Part shown: piece by piece, positions 25,334 to 32,620 of the stretch
Numbering within the stretch: the stretch's first letter is position 1
Layout of the letters: each line of letters begins with the position of its first letter
Assembly (NCBI GenBank): GCA_964348665.1
Contig: CAYGDP010000014.1
Location: forward strand, 1-64,000
Source: CAYGDP01 sp964348665
GTDB taxonomy: Bacteria > Verrucomicrobiota > Verrucomicrobiia > Palsa-1439 > CAYGDP01
Direction of reading: 5' to 3'
DNA: 64,000 nt
Notes under the pieces: generated by a model
Seen by the model: the letters and a program-made list of their open reading frames with translations, nothing else
What the model was told of the DNA's origin: nothing
The model's database searches: none
Made by a program: the position numbers and the translations under genes

Positions 25334-26217
25334 GGCACGACCTCCTGCGCTTCCCGACCCCGAAGAAGGTGAAAACTCTTGTCGTCCAGCATTTCCTTCA
25401 CGCGCACCGACAATAAGGCCGCCAGCTCTGTAGGGCCGTTCGGGTTTTCGTGCCATGGTTTTGTGTCGGGGTGGAGATAAATCTCGTAGACACCGCTCCC
25501 GTGCCGATGCCGTAACTGTTCCAGCAACGTACAAAGCCGCTTTTCATTCATCGCCCCGGTGTGCATCACGCCGAACACGCGTTCGGCCACGCGCAACCCC
25601 GTCCCTTTTAGAAACGCGCCGTTCTCCACGCGTCGCAGATGTTTGTGGGCGCTCACGCTTAACGCGGAAAAAATGACGCCAAACCCTATTTTTTTATGAC
25701 GCCGCACGCCGTCCGCATGCAACGCGCGCCGCAATGGCTCGCGTGGAAGCCGAATTCGCTTGAACTCAAACTCCTTCGCCAATTCCACAGCAATCGGCCA
25801 GACCGTCGGATGCAGATGCAAGTGGCAATGCCCGTCCACGTGGCTTGGCGACAAACCTGTCTCTCGAAATTTCTCAAACTGCGCCCGCAACTCGCGCCGT
25901 ATCTGCTCGCGCGCGCCTCGCCGGAAAAAATACCGCATTCCCGCCCGAGCCGGATCGTTGGAAAAATTCCCCGCTGCATCCGCGAGATCAGGAATCTCGC
26001 TGGGCGGCAGCACCGCGCGCGCCTTGACCAGCGTGAGATGCAGTCCCACCAGCAACGAAGGATTTTCCCTCGCCAACTGCACGGCCTCTTTGGCCGCGTC
26101 GCCGGTGACCATCAGGCTGGTATGCGTCAGCACGCCGTCGTGGTGCGCGCGCAACACCGCCTCGTTGATGGAGTGTGACATCCCAAAATCATCCGCCGTA
26201 AAAACAATTCTCCGCAT
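25330..26217 (-). CDS. hpnK: Hopanoid-associated deacetylase HpnK (YdjC/ChbG family)
   Basis: The 295-residue protein begins 'RRIVFTADDFGMSHSINEAVLRAHHDGVLTHTSLMVTG' and continues 'VGLHLTLVKARAVLPPSEIPDLADAAGNF', 'SHVDGHCHLHLHPTVW' and 'GVYEIYLHPDT'. These are the YdjC/ChbG carbohydrate deacetylase motifs, with Asp-Asp and His residues for the metal, and the 'VLPPSEIPDL' text is typical of the HpnK branch. HpnK removes the acetyl group after HpnI has added GlcNAc to bacteriohopanetetrol. MRRIVF was chosen as start because a -10 box ends 7 nt before it. It is the first gene of a tightly overlapping unit hpnK, EamA-type, aromatic-repeat protein, mlaE, mlaF, mlaD. Confidence 0.87.
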   Translation of the reverse strand: MRRIVFTADDFGMSHSINEAVLRAHHDGVLTHTSLMVTGDAAKEAVQLARENPSLLVGLHLTLVKARAVLPPSEIPDLADAAGNFSNDPARAGMRYFFRRGAREQIRRELRAQFEKFRETGLSPSHVDGHCHLHLHPTVWPIAVELAKEFEFKRIRLPREPLRRALHADGVRRHKKIGFGVIFSALSVSAHKHLRRVENGAFLKGTGLRVAERVFGVMHTGAMNEKRLCTLLEQLRHRHGSGVYEIYLHPDTKPWHENPNGPTELAALLSVRVKEMLDDKSFHLLRGREAQEVVP

Positions 26218-26224
26218 TAGCGCT

Positions 26225-26253
26225 ACTTTAGGATAGCTAGCCAACGCGGTCAA
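26225..26253 (-). promoter_or_regulatory. Promoter of the hpnK-mla unit, predicted leaderless
   Basis: On the minus strand TTGACC (26248-26253), a 17-bp spacer and TAAAGT (26225-26230) end 7 nt before the ATG at 26217. Confidence 0.65.
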
Positions 26254-26324
26254 ACGCAAATGCGTAGTGGGTGATGATACCGAGTGTTCCCACATTCAGT
26301 AACGAGTAGAGAATTTCTGGCAAT

Positions 26325-26353
26325 TTGACACTTGTCCCGCCCCACGTTACTCT
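26325..26353 (+). promoter_or_regulatory. Promoter of the squalene synthase-hopene cyclase unit, predicted leaderless
   Basis: A consensus TTGACA (26325-26330), a 17-bp spacer and TACTCT (26348-26353) end 7 nt before the ATG at 26361. It is back to back with the hpnK promoter in a 143-bp divergent gap. Confidence 0.65.
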
Positions 26354-26360
26354 TGCCGCA

Positions 26361-27251
26361 ATGATGACGGCGGAACTTGCAACAACCGAAGATTATGAGT
26401 GGTGCCGCGAAGTGGCGCGCGCCAACGCCCGCAACTTTTACTACTCATTCTGGACGCTGCCCAAGCGCGAGCAGGCGGCGCTATGTGCCATTTACGCGTT
26501 TTGCCGTCATTGCGATGATATCGTGGATATGGATCTTCCCGAAACGGACGCGGTCGAGCGTATCGCGGCGACGCGAGCGGCGTTGGCGGATGCGTTCGTG
26601 GGGAAGCCGGACGGACATTTGTTTCGCGCGCTGGCGGACGTAGTGCGGGAGTTTTCGATCCCGCGCGAGATTTTTGAGGAACATATCCGCGGCAACGAGA
26701 TGGACTTGACGATACGGCGGTACGGGACCTTCGACGAGTTACGTCAGTATTGTTATCGCGTGGCGAGCGCAGTGGGGTTGATGTGTCTGCCGGTGTTTGG
26801 TGCGACGAGCGGCGCGGCGCGAGAGTATGCCGAGACGCTGGGGCTGATTCTGCAATTGACCAACATCGCCCGCGATGTTAAAGAGGACGCTGCTCGCGAT
26901 CGGATCTACTTGCCGCGCGAGGAACTGCGACGCTTCAGGGTCAAGGAGGAAGACATTCTGGCGAGCCGATTTACGCCTGAATTTGCCGCGCTGATGAAGT
27001 CTTGGCGAGAGCGGATCGAGGGGTTGGAGCAAAAACTGGATGCGATCGAGTTGACCGCAAGCGAGCGGAGGGCGTTGTTGGCACCCGAAATCATGCGCGC
27101 GATTTACGCTCGATTGCGCGGGAAAATGGCGGCGGCGGCCGATGATGTGTTCGCGCAGCGGGTTCGGCTGTCCGGGGCACACAAAGTTGCATTAGCGGCA
27201 GCGGTATGGTGGCGGGGTCGCGCCTTCGCGGTGACGCACGCACGCCAATAG
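26361..27251 (+). CDS. hpnD: Squalene/phytoene synthase family protein, HpnD-like (presqualene diphosphate synthase)
   Basis: The 296-residue protein has both prenyl-diphosphate motifs: 'YAFCRHCDDIVDMD' (first Asp-rich motif, residues about 45-58) and 'LQLTNIARDVKEDAARDRIYLPREEL' (second motif), plus 'RNFYYSFWTLPKREQAALCAIYAF'. It joins two farnesyl diphosphates head to head. It lies 6 bp before squalene-hopene cyclase, so squalene is the expected end product. HpnC and HpnE, which act with HpnD in many hopanoid producers, are not in this window; the assignment to HpnD over HpnC or a one-step squalene synthase is by similarity of the motifs and is uncertain. The promoter spacing favours ATG at 26361. 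Confidence 0.82.
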   Translation: MMTAELATTEDYEWCREVARANARNFYYSFWTLPKREQAALCAIYAFCRHCDDIVDMDLPETDAVERIAATRAALADAFVGKPDGHLFRALADVVREFSIPREIFEEHIRGNEMDLTIRRYGTFDELRQYCYRVASAVGLMCLPVFGATSGAAREYAETLGLILQLTNIARDVKEDAARDRIYLPREELRRFRVKEEDILASRFTPEFAALMKSWRERIEGLEQKLDAIELTASERRALLAPEIMRAIYARLRGKMAAAADDVFAQRVRLSGAHKVALAAAVWWRGRAFAVTHARQ

Positions 27252-27257
27252 AATTTT

Positions 27258-29261
27258 ATGGCAATTTCAACACCGACAACTCGGGCGGCACGCAGCGATG
27301 CGCTGGATTGTCAACTCGACGACGCGGTCGCGCGCGGTCGCGATTACCTGTTGAGCCTGCAAAAGCCGGACGGTCACTGGTGCAGCGAGCTGATTGTGGA
27401 CACGACATTGGTCAGCGATACGATTGCGATGACGCATTTTTTTGGGCGCGTGGACGAGGGGTGGCAGCGCAAAGGCATCCATTTCATTCGCCAACATCAG
27501 CTCTCCGATGGCGGCTGGAACATTTACCTCAACGGTCCGAGCGAACTGGACGCGACGGTGAAGGCGTATCTCGCGTGCAAATTGGCGGGGATCTCGATCA
27601 ACGAACATTTCCTCGAAAAAGCGCGGCGGTTCATCCTGGACCACGGCGGCATCGGCGCGACGAACACGTACACGCGGTTTTACCTGGCGTTGCTTGGACA
27701 AATTCCCTGGGAAAAAATCCCGGCGATGATGCCCGAATTGATTTTGTTGCCGCACTGGATTCCGGTCTCGCTGTATCAGATGTCGAGCTGGACACGATGC
27801 ATGGTGGTGCCGATGACGATCATTTATGCGCATAAACCGGTCGCAAACGTTCCTCTGGCATTCCTTGACGAACTGTACCTGGTGCCCAAGGCGCAGACGC
27901 GATTCGAATTGCTCAAGAGCCACGGATATCTTTCGTGGCGCAATATCTGGCTGACGGTGGACGCCGCGATGCGGAAACTGGAGGCATCGGGATTGCTGCC
28001 GCTTCGGGCGCTGGCGTTGCAGCGGGCGAAGGCGTGGATGTTGGAGCGGCACAATCATCCGAATACCGATGGACTTGGCGCGATTTTCCCGGCAATGCTC
28101 AATACTCTTATTGCTTTGCGGATGTTGGGATATTCGTGGGACTCGCCCGAGGTGAAAAAAGCGACGCGCGTTTTACGCGGCCTGGAAATTGAGGATGCCG
28201 ACACCGTGCGGATACGACCGTGTTTTTCGCCGGTCTGGGACACATCCATCGCCATGATCGCGTTAAGCGAGGCGGGGGTTGCCCCCAACGATCCGCGGAT
28301 GCAAAAAGCCGCGCGCTGGTTGCTTTCGCATGAAGTCACGCGCGAGGTATGCGCGCGGGGTGATTGGCAAATCCGCAACGGCAGCATCGAACCCAGTGGT
28401 TGGGCGTTTGAATACGAGAACGCGTTCAATCCGGACGTGGATGATACCGTGATGGTTTTGCTGGCGTTGCAGCGTGCGCAGTTGGATGGACATTCCGACC
28501 GGAACGGACGTGATGCCAAGGAAGCCGCTGTGAGTCGCGCGATGCGATGGATGCTTTCATTTCAGTGCCGGGACGGTGGATGGGGGAGTTTTGACAAAGA
28601 CTGCACACTGGAGATTCTCGATCACGTGCCCTTTGCCGATCACAATGCAATGCTCGACCCGACCTGCGCCGATATCACCGCTCGGATTGTCGAATATCTT
28701 GGCAAACGCAAATTTCCGTCCAACGATTCTCGTATCGTCCGCGCGATCGATTATGTCCGACGCACCCAGGAACCGGATGGTTCGTGGTTTGGCCGCTGGG
28801 GCGTCAATTATATTTACGGCACTTGGCAATCGTTGCGCGGACTCGCGGCGGTTGGGGAAGACATGAGCCAGCCGTGGATTCAGCGCGGACTTCACTGGCT
28901 CGAATATCATCAGAACGACGACGGCGGTTGGGGCGAACGCTGCGACACGTACGATCACCCGGAACTTCGCGGGGATGGTCCCTCCACGCCCAGTCAGACC
29001 GCGTGGGGAATGATGGGGATCCTGGCCGGTGTGCAACGTCCGGATGGCACGATTGCGCGCGAAGACCTTGATCGCGCCAGCTTGCGTCGAGGCGCGCAGT
29101 TTTTGATCGAACGCCTCAATTCGGACGGTTCGTGGACGGAGGACGAGACGACTGGCACAGGATTCCCCAGCGTTTTCTATCTGAAATACGATTATTATCG
29201 CCTCTACTGGCCGTTGCTGGCGCTGGCTGAATACCGCCGCTTCAGGCAAACAGCTGCCTGA
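27258..29261 (+). CDS. shc: Squalene-hopene cyclase
   Basis: The 667-residue protein is of normal length. The catalytic 'DxDD' motif is seen in 'NPDVDDTVMVLLALQ' (about residue 390-400), and QW repeats are plentiful: 'LQKPDGHWCSEL', 'LSDGGWNIYLNG', 'QCRDGGWGSFDKD', 'QEPDGSWFGRWGVNYIYGTW' and 'HQNDDGGWGERCDTY'. It cyclises squalene to hopene at the inner membrane. The last codons and stop lie in a 12-bp perfect hairpin (29237-29266), so the C-terminus 'FRQTAA' is partly repeat-encoded. Downstream is the hopanoid nucleosidase-like gene hpnG. Confidence 0.96.
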   Translation: MAISTPTTRAARSDALDCQLDDAVARGRDYLLSLQKPDGHWCSELIVDTTLVSDTIAMTHFFGRVDEGWQRKGIHFIRQHQLSDGGWNIYLNGPSELDATVKAYLACKLAGISINEHFLEKARRFILDHGGIGATNTYTRFYLALLGQIPWEKIPAMMPELILLPHWIPVSLYQMSSWTRCMVVPMTIIYAHKPVANVPLAFLDELYLVPKAQTRFELLKSHGYLSWRNIWLTVDAAMRKLEASGLLPLRALALQRAKAWMLERHNHPNTDGLGAIFPAMLNTLIALRMLGYSWDSPEVKKATRVLRGLEIEDADTVRIRPCFSPVWDTSIAMIALSEAGVAPNDPRMQKAARWLLSHEVTREVCARGDWQIRNGSIEPSGWAFEYENAFNPDVDDTVMVLLALQRAQLDGHSDRNGRDAKEAAVSRAMRWMLSFQCRDGGWGSFDKDCTLEILDHVPFADHNAMLDPTCADITARIVEYLGKRKFPSNDSRIVRAIDYVRRTQEPDGSWFGRWGVNYIYGTWQSLRGLAAVGEDMSQPWIQRGLHWLEYHQNDDGGWGERCDTYDHPELRGDGPSTPSQTAWGMMGILAGVQRPDGTIAREDLDRASLRRGAQFLIERLNSDGSWTEDETTGTGFPSVFYLKYDYYRLYWPLLALAEYRRFRQTAA

Positions 29262-29266
29262 AGCGG
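29237..29266. repeat. 12-bp perfect hairpin spanning the stop codon of squalene-hopene cyclase
   Basis: CCGCTTCAGGCA (29237-29248), loop AACAGC, TGCCTGAAGCGG (29255-29266). The TGA stop (29259-29261) lies in the right arm. There is no U-tract, so it is probably a repeat element, not an intrinsic terminator, though it could protect the 3' end of the mRNA. Confidence 0.85.
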
Positions 29267-29417
29267 AAATTCCAAATCCCAAACCCCAAGCACCAAATAA
29301 ACTACAAGCTCCAAACTCCAATCCGCGAACGAGTTTCAGCCTTGGATTTTCCCTGTTTGGATTTGAAATTTGAAGCTTGGACCTTCTCTGGGGTTTGGTG
29401 ATTGGTGCTTGGGGTTT
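29267..29417. repeat. Long imperfect inverted repeat (CCAAAC/TTTGG family) before hpnG
   Basis: AAACCCCAAGCACCAA (29281-29296) is a perfect 16-nt inverted match to TTGGTGCTTGGGGTTT (29402-29417), which ends immediately before the hpnG ATG. Both arms continue as degenerate CCAAGCTCCAAAC / TTTGAAGCTTGGA units. Similar elements precede bioB, the second alcohol dehydrogenase, der, trpE and trpG. Confidence 0.85.
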
Positions 29418-30167
29418 ATGACTTCTCCCATCCTCATTTGCTTCGCCCTCCGCGACGAAGCCGCGCCTTTGCTGCGGCAGCTCCAAAATCGCCGCACCGA
29501 AAAAATTCAACGCTCCATTACTCCAACACTCCATCACTCCACCTCCGTTTTTCGCGGCCAAATCGCCAAAACCGAAATTGTCATTGCCCTGACCGGCATC
29601 GGTCCAACCGCCGCCGACCGCGCCGCGCGCGCCCTGCTGGCATCCCTCTCGCCCGCATCCGTCATCTCCGCCGGGTTCGCCGGCGCGCTCCGTGGCGATC
29701 TCAAGCGCGGGGACATCATCATCCCCGAGTTGGTCACCGATGAGGCGAACAAGTTTGCCTGTGATTCTTCTCTGGTTCCAGAATCCTCATCGCGTATCGT
29801 GCATCGCGCATCGCTCCTCATCAGCGTCCCGCGCATTATTGCCACCGCCGACGAAAAACGAGCACTCCACCTGCGCACGGGCGCCGCTGCTGTGGATATG
29901 GAATCCGCATCGATTGGCCGTGTTTGTCGGGAGATGAAAACACCGTTTCTCGTTGCCCGCGTCATCAGCGACGAAGTCACCGAAGATTTGCCCGTGGATT
30001 TCAATCTGTTGATGGGGGAGGATCAACAACCGAACATAGCAAAGGCGGCCAGGTTTTTTCTGCGTCACCCGGGCAAACTCGCTGCCACCCTAAAAATGCG
30101 CCGTCAACTCGGCAGCCACGCGAAGAAACTCGCTGCGTTTCTCGCCGAGTTCTTGGCATCGTATTGA
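29418..30167 (+). CDS. hpnG: Hopanoid-associated nucleoside phosphorylase HpnG
   Basis: The 249-residue protein is a nucleoside phosphorylase/nucleosidase: 'LICFALRDEAAPLLR', 'IVIALTGIGPTAADRAARALL', 'VISAGFAGALRGDLKRGDIIIPELV' and 'TGAAAVDMESASIGRVCREMKTPFLVARVISDEV' (MESA motif binding the ribose, Asp acid in SDE). Following squalene-hopene cyclase it fits HpnG, which removes adenine from adenosylhopane. Residues about 21-36 ('QNRRTEKIQRSITPTLHHSTS') replace the short loop seen in relatives and are encoded by an ACTCCAACACTCCAT repeat tract (29511-29544), but the frame is kept. The ATG directly abuts the upstream inverted repeat; no Shine-Dalgarno is visible. Confidence 0.82.
   Translation: MTSPILICFALRDEAAPLLRQLQNRRTEKIQRSITPTLHHSTSVFRGQIAKTEIVIALTGIGPTAADRAARALLASLSPASVISAGFAGALRGDLKRGDIIIPELVTDEANKFACDSSLVPESSSRIVHRASLLISVPRIIATADEKRALHLRTGAAAVDMESASIGRVCREMKTPFLVARVISDEVTEDLPVDFNLLMGEDQQPNIAKAARFFLRHPGKLAATLKMRRQLGSHAKKLAAFLAEFLASY
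29511..29544. repeat. ACTCCAACACTCCAT repeat in frame inside hpnG
   Basis: CGCTCCATTACTCCAACACT followed by CCATCACTCCACC is a degenerate octamer array related to the AACACTCC x3 tract in glcF. It encodes RSITPTLHHSTS. Confidence 0.75.
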
Positions 30168-30188
30168 ATGACTCGCTTCACTCCATTC

Positions 30189-30515
30189 CTATTGCTGCGG
30201 CCGCGCTTTCGCGTCGTTACCATCCTGAAACCGGTAAATGGTCTCGTGCGGTTTGGCGAGCCCCAGATTTTCGCGGGCGGCTTTTTCGACGGCGCGGGGA
30301 TCGGTCTGGAGTGCTAGTATTTCGGCCTCCAGTTTTGTGTTGGATTCGCGGAGCTGCTGAATTTGTGAGTCGAGGGCGAAATTTTCCCGTCGCAACTTCT
30401 CCGCGTGCAGGAAAAGCGGGGTGAAAATGAGAAACACCACCACGACGGTCGCGATGGCTGTCACCCACATCAGGATGCGGGTCAACTTGTTCCATTTATC
30501 GTAATCGCCGCTCAT
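30189..30515 (-). CDS. FtsB/DivIC-like septum formation initiator
   Basis: The 108-residue protein has a single TM segment (about residues 13-35, 'ILMWVTAIATVVVVFLIFTPLF') followed by a coiled coil ('EKLRRENFALDSQIQQLRESNTKLEAEILALQTDPRAVEKAARENLGL') and the 'ARENLGLAKPHETIYRF' tail that marks FtsB/DivIC. It would sit in the divisome with FtsL and FtsQ. It lies downstream of enolase on the same strand, as FtsB does in many bacteria. Confidence 0.85.
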   Translation of the reverse strand: MSGDYDKWNKLTRILMWVTAIATVVVVFLIFTPLFLHAEKLRRENFALDSQIQQLRESNTKLEAEILALQTDPRAVEKAARENLGLAKPHETIYRFQDGNDAKARPQQ

Positions 30516-30660
30516 TCTGGCGTTGAAACCGTTAAAAATGTTGAAACGTTAAAAAGCTGAATCGGCTAAATCATACACCCGAAGCGCGAGAAAACAAGTG
30601 CCGTGCTTCCACTTCGACTCCACCACCAGCATCGAGCATCCAGTATCAGGTACCCATTCT
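30516..30660. repeat. Repeat-rich gap between enolase and the ftsB-like gene
   Basis: GTTGAAACCGTTAAAAATGT and GTTGAAACGTTAAAAAG are degenerate repeats of the GTTGAATCG group. CATCGAGCATCCAGTATCAG near 30635 is another tandem-like tract. No gene is seen. Confidence 0.5.
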
Positions 30661-31938
30661 CTATTTCCCGTACACCGCTTTCTTTCCCAGCAATCCCTCG
30701 ATTCGCAAGAGCTGGTTGTATTTGCATACCCGATCCGTGCGACAGAGTGACCCGGTCTTGATCTGCCCCGCGTTGGTCGCCACGGCAATGTCGGCAATGG
30801 TGGTGTCCTCCGTCTCGCCACTGCGATGGCTGATGACCGCTGTATAACCGGCTTTCTGCGCCATTTTCACTGCGTCGAGCGTTTCGGTCAGCGATCCGAT
30901 CTGGTTCACCTTGACGAGGATCGAATTGGCGACGCCTTTCTCAATGCCGCGTTTGAGAAATTTTGTGTTGGTGACAAACAGATCATCACCGACGAGCTGG
31001 ACTTTCTTGCCGATTCGATCGGTCAGTTGTTTCCAGCCCGCCCAATCGTTCTCCGCCATGCCGTCTTCGATGGACACAATCGGCCAGCGCGCGCACCAGT
31101 CGGCCCAGAACTCGACCATCTGCGCGCTCGTGCGCTCGCTCTTGTCGGATTTCTTGAAGACATAGCGCTGCTTTTCCTTGTCATAAAACTCGCTGGACGC
31201 GGGATCAAGCGCGATGAAAACGTCTTTGCCCGCGGCGTATCCGGCCGCGCCGATAGCGGCTACAACGACTTCGAGCGCGTGCTCGTTGGAGCGGAGCGCG
31301 GGCGCGAACCCGCCTTCATCGCCGACGGCGGTGCTAAGGCCGTTCTTTTTGAGGATGCCTTTGAGCGCGTGAAAAATTTCCGTGCCGGCGCGTAACGCTT
31401 CGGAGAACGTCGGAAAATTGCGCGGCACAATCATGAATTCTTGCACGTCCACGGGCGCGTCAGAATGAGCGCCGCCGTTGAGGATGTTCATCATTGGCAC
31501 GGGCAACACCTTTGCCTTCGCTCCGCCGAGGTAGCGGAAGAGTGGCTCGCCTTCGTGTGCCGCCGCTGCGTGTGCATTTGCCAAGGACACTCCCAGAACG
31601 GCGTTGGCGCCGAGGTTCGATTTCGTCGGGGTGCCGTCCAGATCGATCATGATCGCATCAATCGCTTTTTGATCGAGGGCGTCTTTACCCTTGAGTGCGG
31701 GCAGGATTTTCTTGCGGACGTTTTCGACCGCTTTGCGGACGCCTTTGCCCAGAAAGCGGGATTTGTCGCCGTCGCGCAGTTCGAGCGCTTCATGTTCACC
31801 GGTCGAAGCACCGCTGGGCACGGCGGCGCGGCCAAACGCGCCATTGGCGAGAGTTACGTCCACTTCCACGGTAGGATTGCCGCGTGAATCGAGGATTTCG
31901 CGGGCGAGGATATCAGAGATTTGGAAGGAGTTTTTCAT
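30661..31938 (-). CDS. eno: Enolase
   Basis: The 425-residue protein carries 'ILDSRGNPTVEVDVTLANGAFGRAAVPSGASTGEHEALELRDGD' (in parts), 'MIDLDGTPTKSNLGANAVLGVSLA', 'GDEGGFAP' with the catalytic Glu, 'SIEDGMAENDWAGW', 'GDDLFVTNTKFLKRGIE' and 'VISHRSGETEDTTIADIAVATNAGQIKTGSLCRTDR'. The Mg ligands and catalytic Lys region are intact. It converts 2-phosphoglycerate to phosphoenolpyruvate. The start MKNSFQISD gives the usual family length; the longer frame upstream is repeat-derived. Confidence 0.97.
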   Translation of the reverse strand: MKNSFQISDILAREILDSRGNPTVEVDVTLANGAFGRAAVPSGASTGEHEALELRDGDKSRFLGKGVRKAVENVRKKILPALKGKDALDQKAIDAIMIDLDGTPTKSNLGANAVLGVSLANAHAAAAHEGEPLFRYLGGAKAKVLPVPMMNILNGGAHSDAPVDVQEFMIVPRNFPTFSEALRAGTEIFHALKGILKKNGLSTAVGDEGGFAPALRSNEHALEVVVAAIGAAGYAAGKDVFIALDPASSEFYDKEKQRYVFKKSDKSERTSAQMVEFWADWCARWPIVSIEDGMAENDWAGWKQLTDRIGKKVQLVGDDLFVTNTKFLKRGIEKGVANSILVKVNQIGSLTETLDAVKMAQKAGYTAVISHRSGETEDTTIADIAVATNAGQIKTGSLCRTDRVCKYNQLLRIEGLLGKKAVYGK

Positions 31939-31974
31939 GATTATTGTTTCATCACCCGCGGAATGCGGGGAAGA

Positions 31975-32003
31975 ACACGGAAACTTTCCGCGCCTTTCCG
32001 TGT
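31975..32003. repeat. Hairpin repeat in front of enolase
   Basis: ACACGGAAA (31975-31983) and TTTCCGTGT (31995-32003) form a 9-bp perfect stem. The tract belongs to the CACGGAAA/CCGTGTG family seen in PVC intergenic DNA. It could end the upstream zinc-ribbon gene's transcript or sit in the enolase leader. Confidence 0.7.
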
Positions 32004-32022
32004 GTTCCGTGGGCAAAATTGT

Positions 32023-32514
32023 TCATCTCTGTTTCCATTCGGCGGCGGGATTTTCCGCCGCAGGTTTTTTGTCGATGGGATCGTATTTTTCGGCCAGACC
32101 CAGTTCGAAGGGTGCCGCGGCCGGGCTGCGCGAAAAACCGCGATACTGCGTATGACACCGGTAACAAATGATCACATCGGGCAACAGCTTGTAGAGCAAC
32201 ATATCGGCGGCGACGACGGCAAAGAGCAGTGTGTAGGCTTGCCAGACCCAGTTGAATTGCAGGGCCATGATCATGCAAATGATTGCTGTGACGACGATGA
32301 TGCCAAAGCCAAAATTGCGGTTGAAATCTTTTTGCAGGTACACGCTGGGGCAATTGCAGATGGCGCAATGCTCGACCTGATTGCGCTCGCGCATGGCGGC
32401 GCCGATGTGCAGGGGGACATTCTCGCCGCATTGGGGGCAGGGTGATTCCTCGTGTGAAAGGTCCTCGAAGGACAGCTCGACCTTGCAATGAGGGCATCGA
32501 AATGAAATCTGCAC
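32023..32514 (-). CDS. Zinc-ribbon membrane protein of unknown function
   Basis: The 163-residue protein starts at GTG and has an N-terminal zinc ribbon 'FRCPHCKVELSFEDLSHEESPCPQCGE' (CxxC...CxxC, split across about residues 5-32), a second cysteine pair 'CAICNCPSV', two or three TM helices (about 70-110, 'FGIIVVTAIICMIMALQFNWVWQAYTLLFAVVAADMLLY') and a third CxxC pair 'ICYRCHTQYRGF'. The C-terminus repeats 'KKPAAENPAAEW'. Proteins of this build are common and uncharacterised in PVC bacteria. Its GTG start is fixed by the promoter directly upstream. Confidence 0.75.
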   Translation of the reverse strand: MQISFRCPHCKVELSFEDLSHEESPCPQCGENVPLHIGAAMRERNQVEHCAICNCPSVYLQKDFNRNFGFGIIVVTAIICMIMALQFNWVWQAYTLLFAVVAADMLLYKLLPDVIICYRCHTQYRGFSRSPAAAPFELGLAEKYDPIDKKPAAENPAAEWKQR

Positions 32515-32520
32515 GCGGAG

Positions 32521-32549
32521 TGTTTAGCATGAGTAACAAGTGAAGGCAA
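32521..32549 (-). promoter_or_regulatory. Promoter of the zinc-ribbon gene, predicted leaderless
   Basis: On the minus strand TTGCCT (32544-32549), a 17-bp spacer and TAAACA (32521-32526) end 6 nt before the GTG at 32514. Confidence 0.5.
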
Positions 32550-32620
32550 GGGGGACTGATCCGACCTCCGAAGAGCGCGAATCTTCGCGTCTATTGGCGT
32601 TCATTCGCGATTTGAAACGC

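Noticed and set aside
25334..25534. N-terminal extension of the EamA-type gene
   Set aside because: The extra residues are Arg/Gly-rich, overlap hpnK in another frame and precede a clear MNQTTRAILVLLL membrane start.
29237..29266. Intrinsic terminator after squalene-hopene cyclase
   Set aside because: The stem is perfect but no T-run follows, and hpnG lies downstream on the same strand.
28557..29561. 334-residue minus-strand frame over the cyclase 3' end and hpnG start
   Set aside because: Shadow of squalene-hopene cyclase plus the inverted repeat; no motif.
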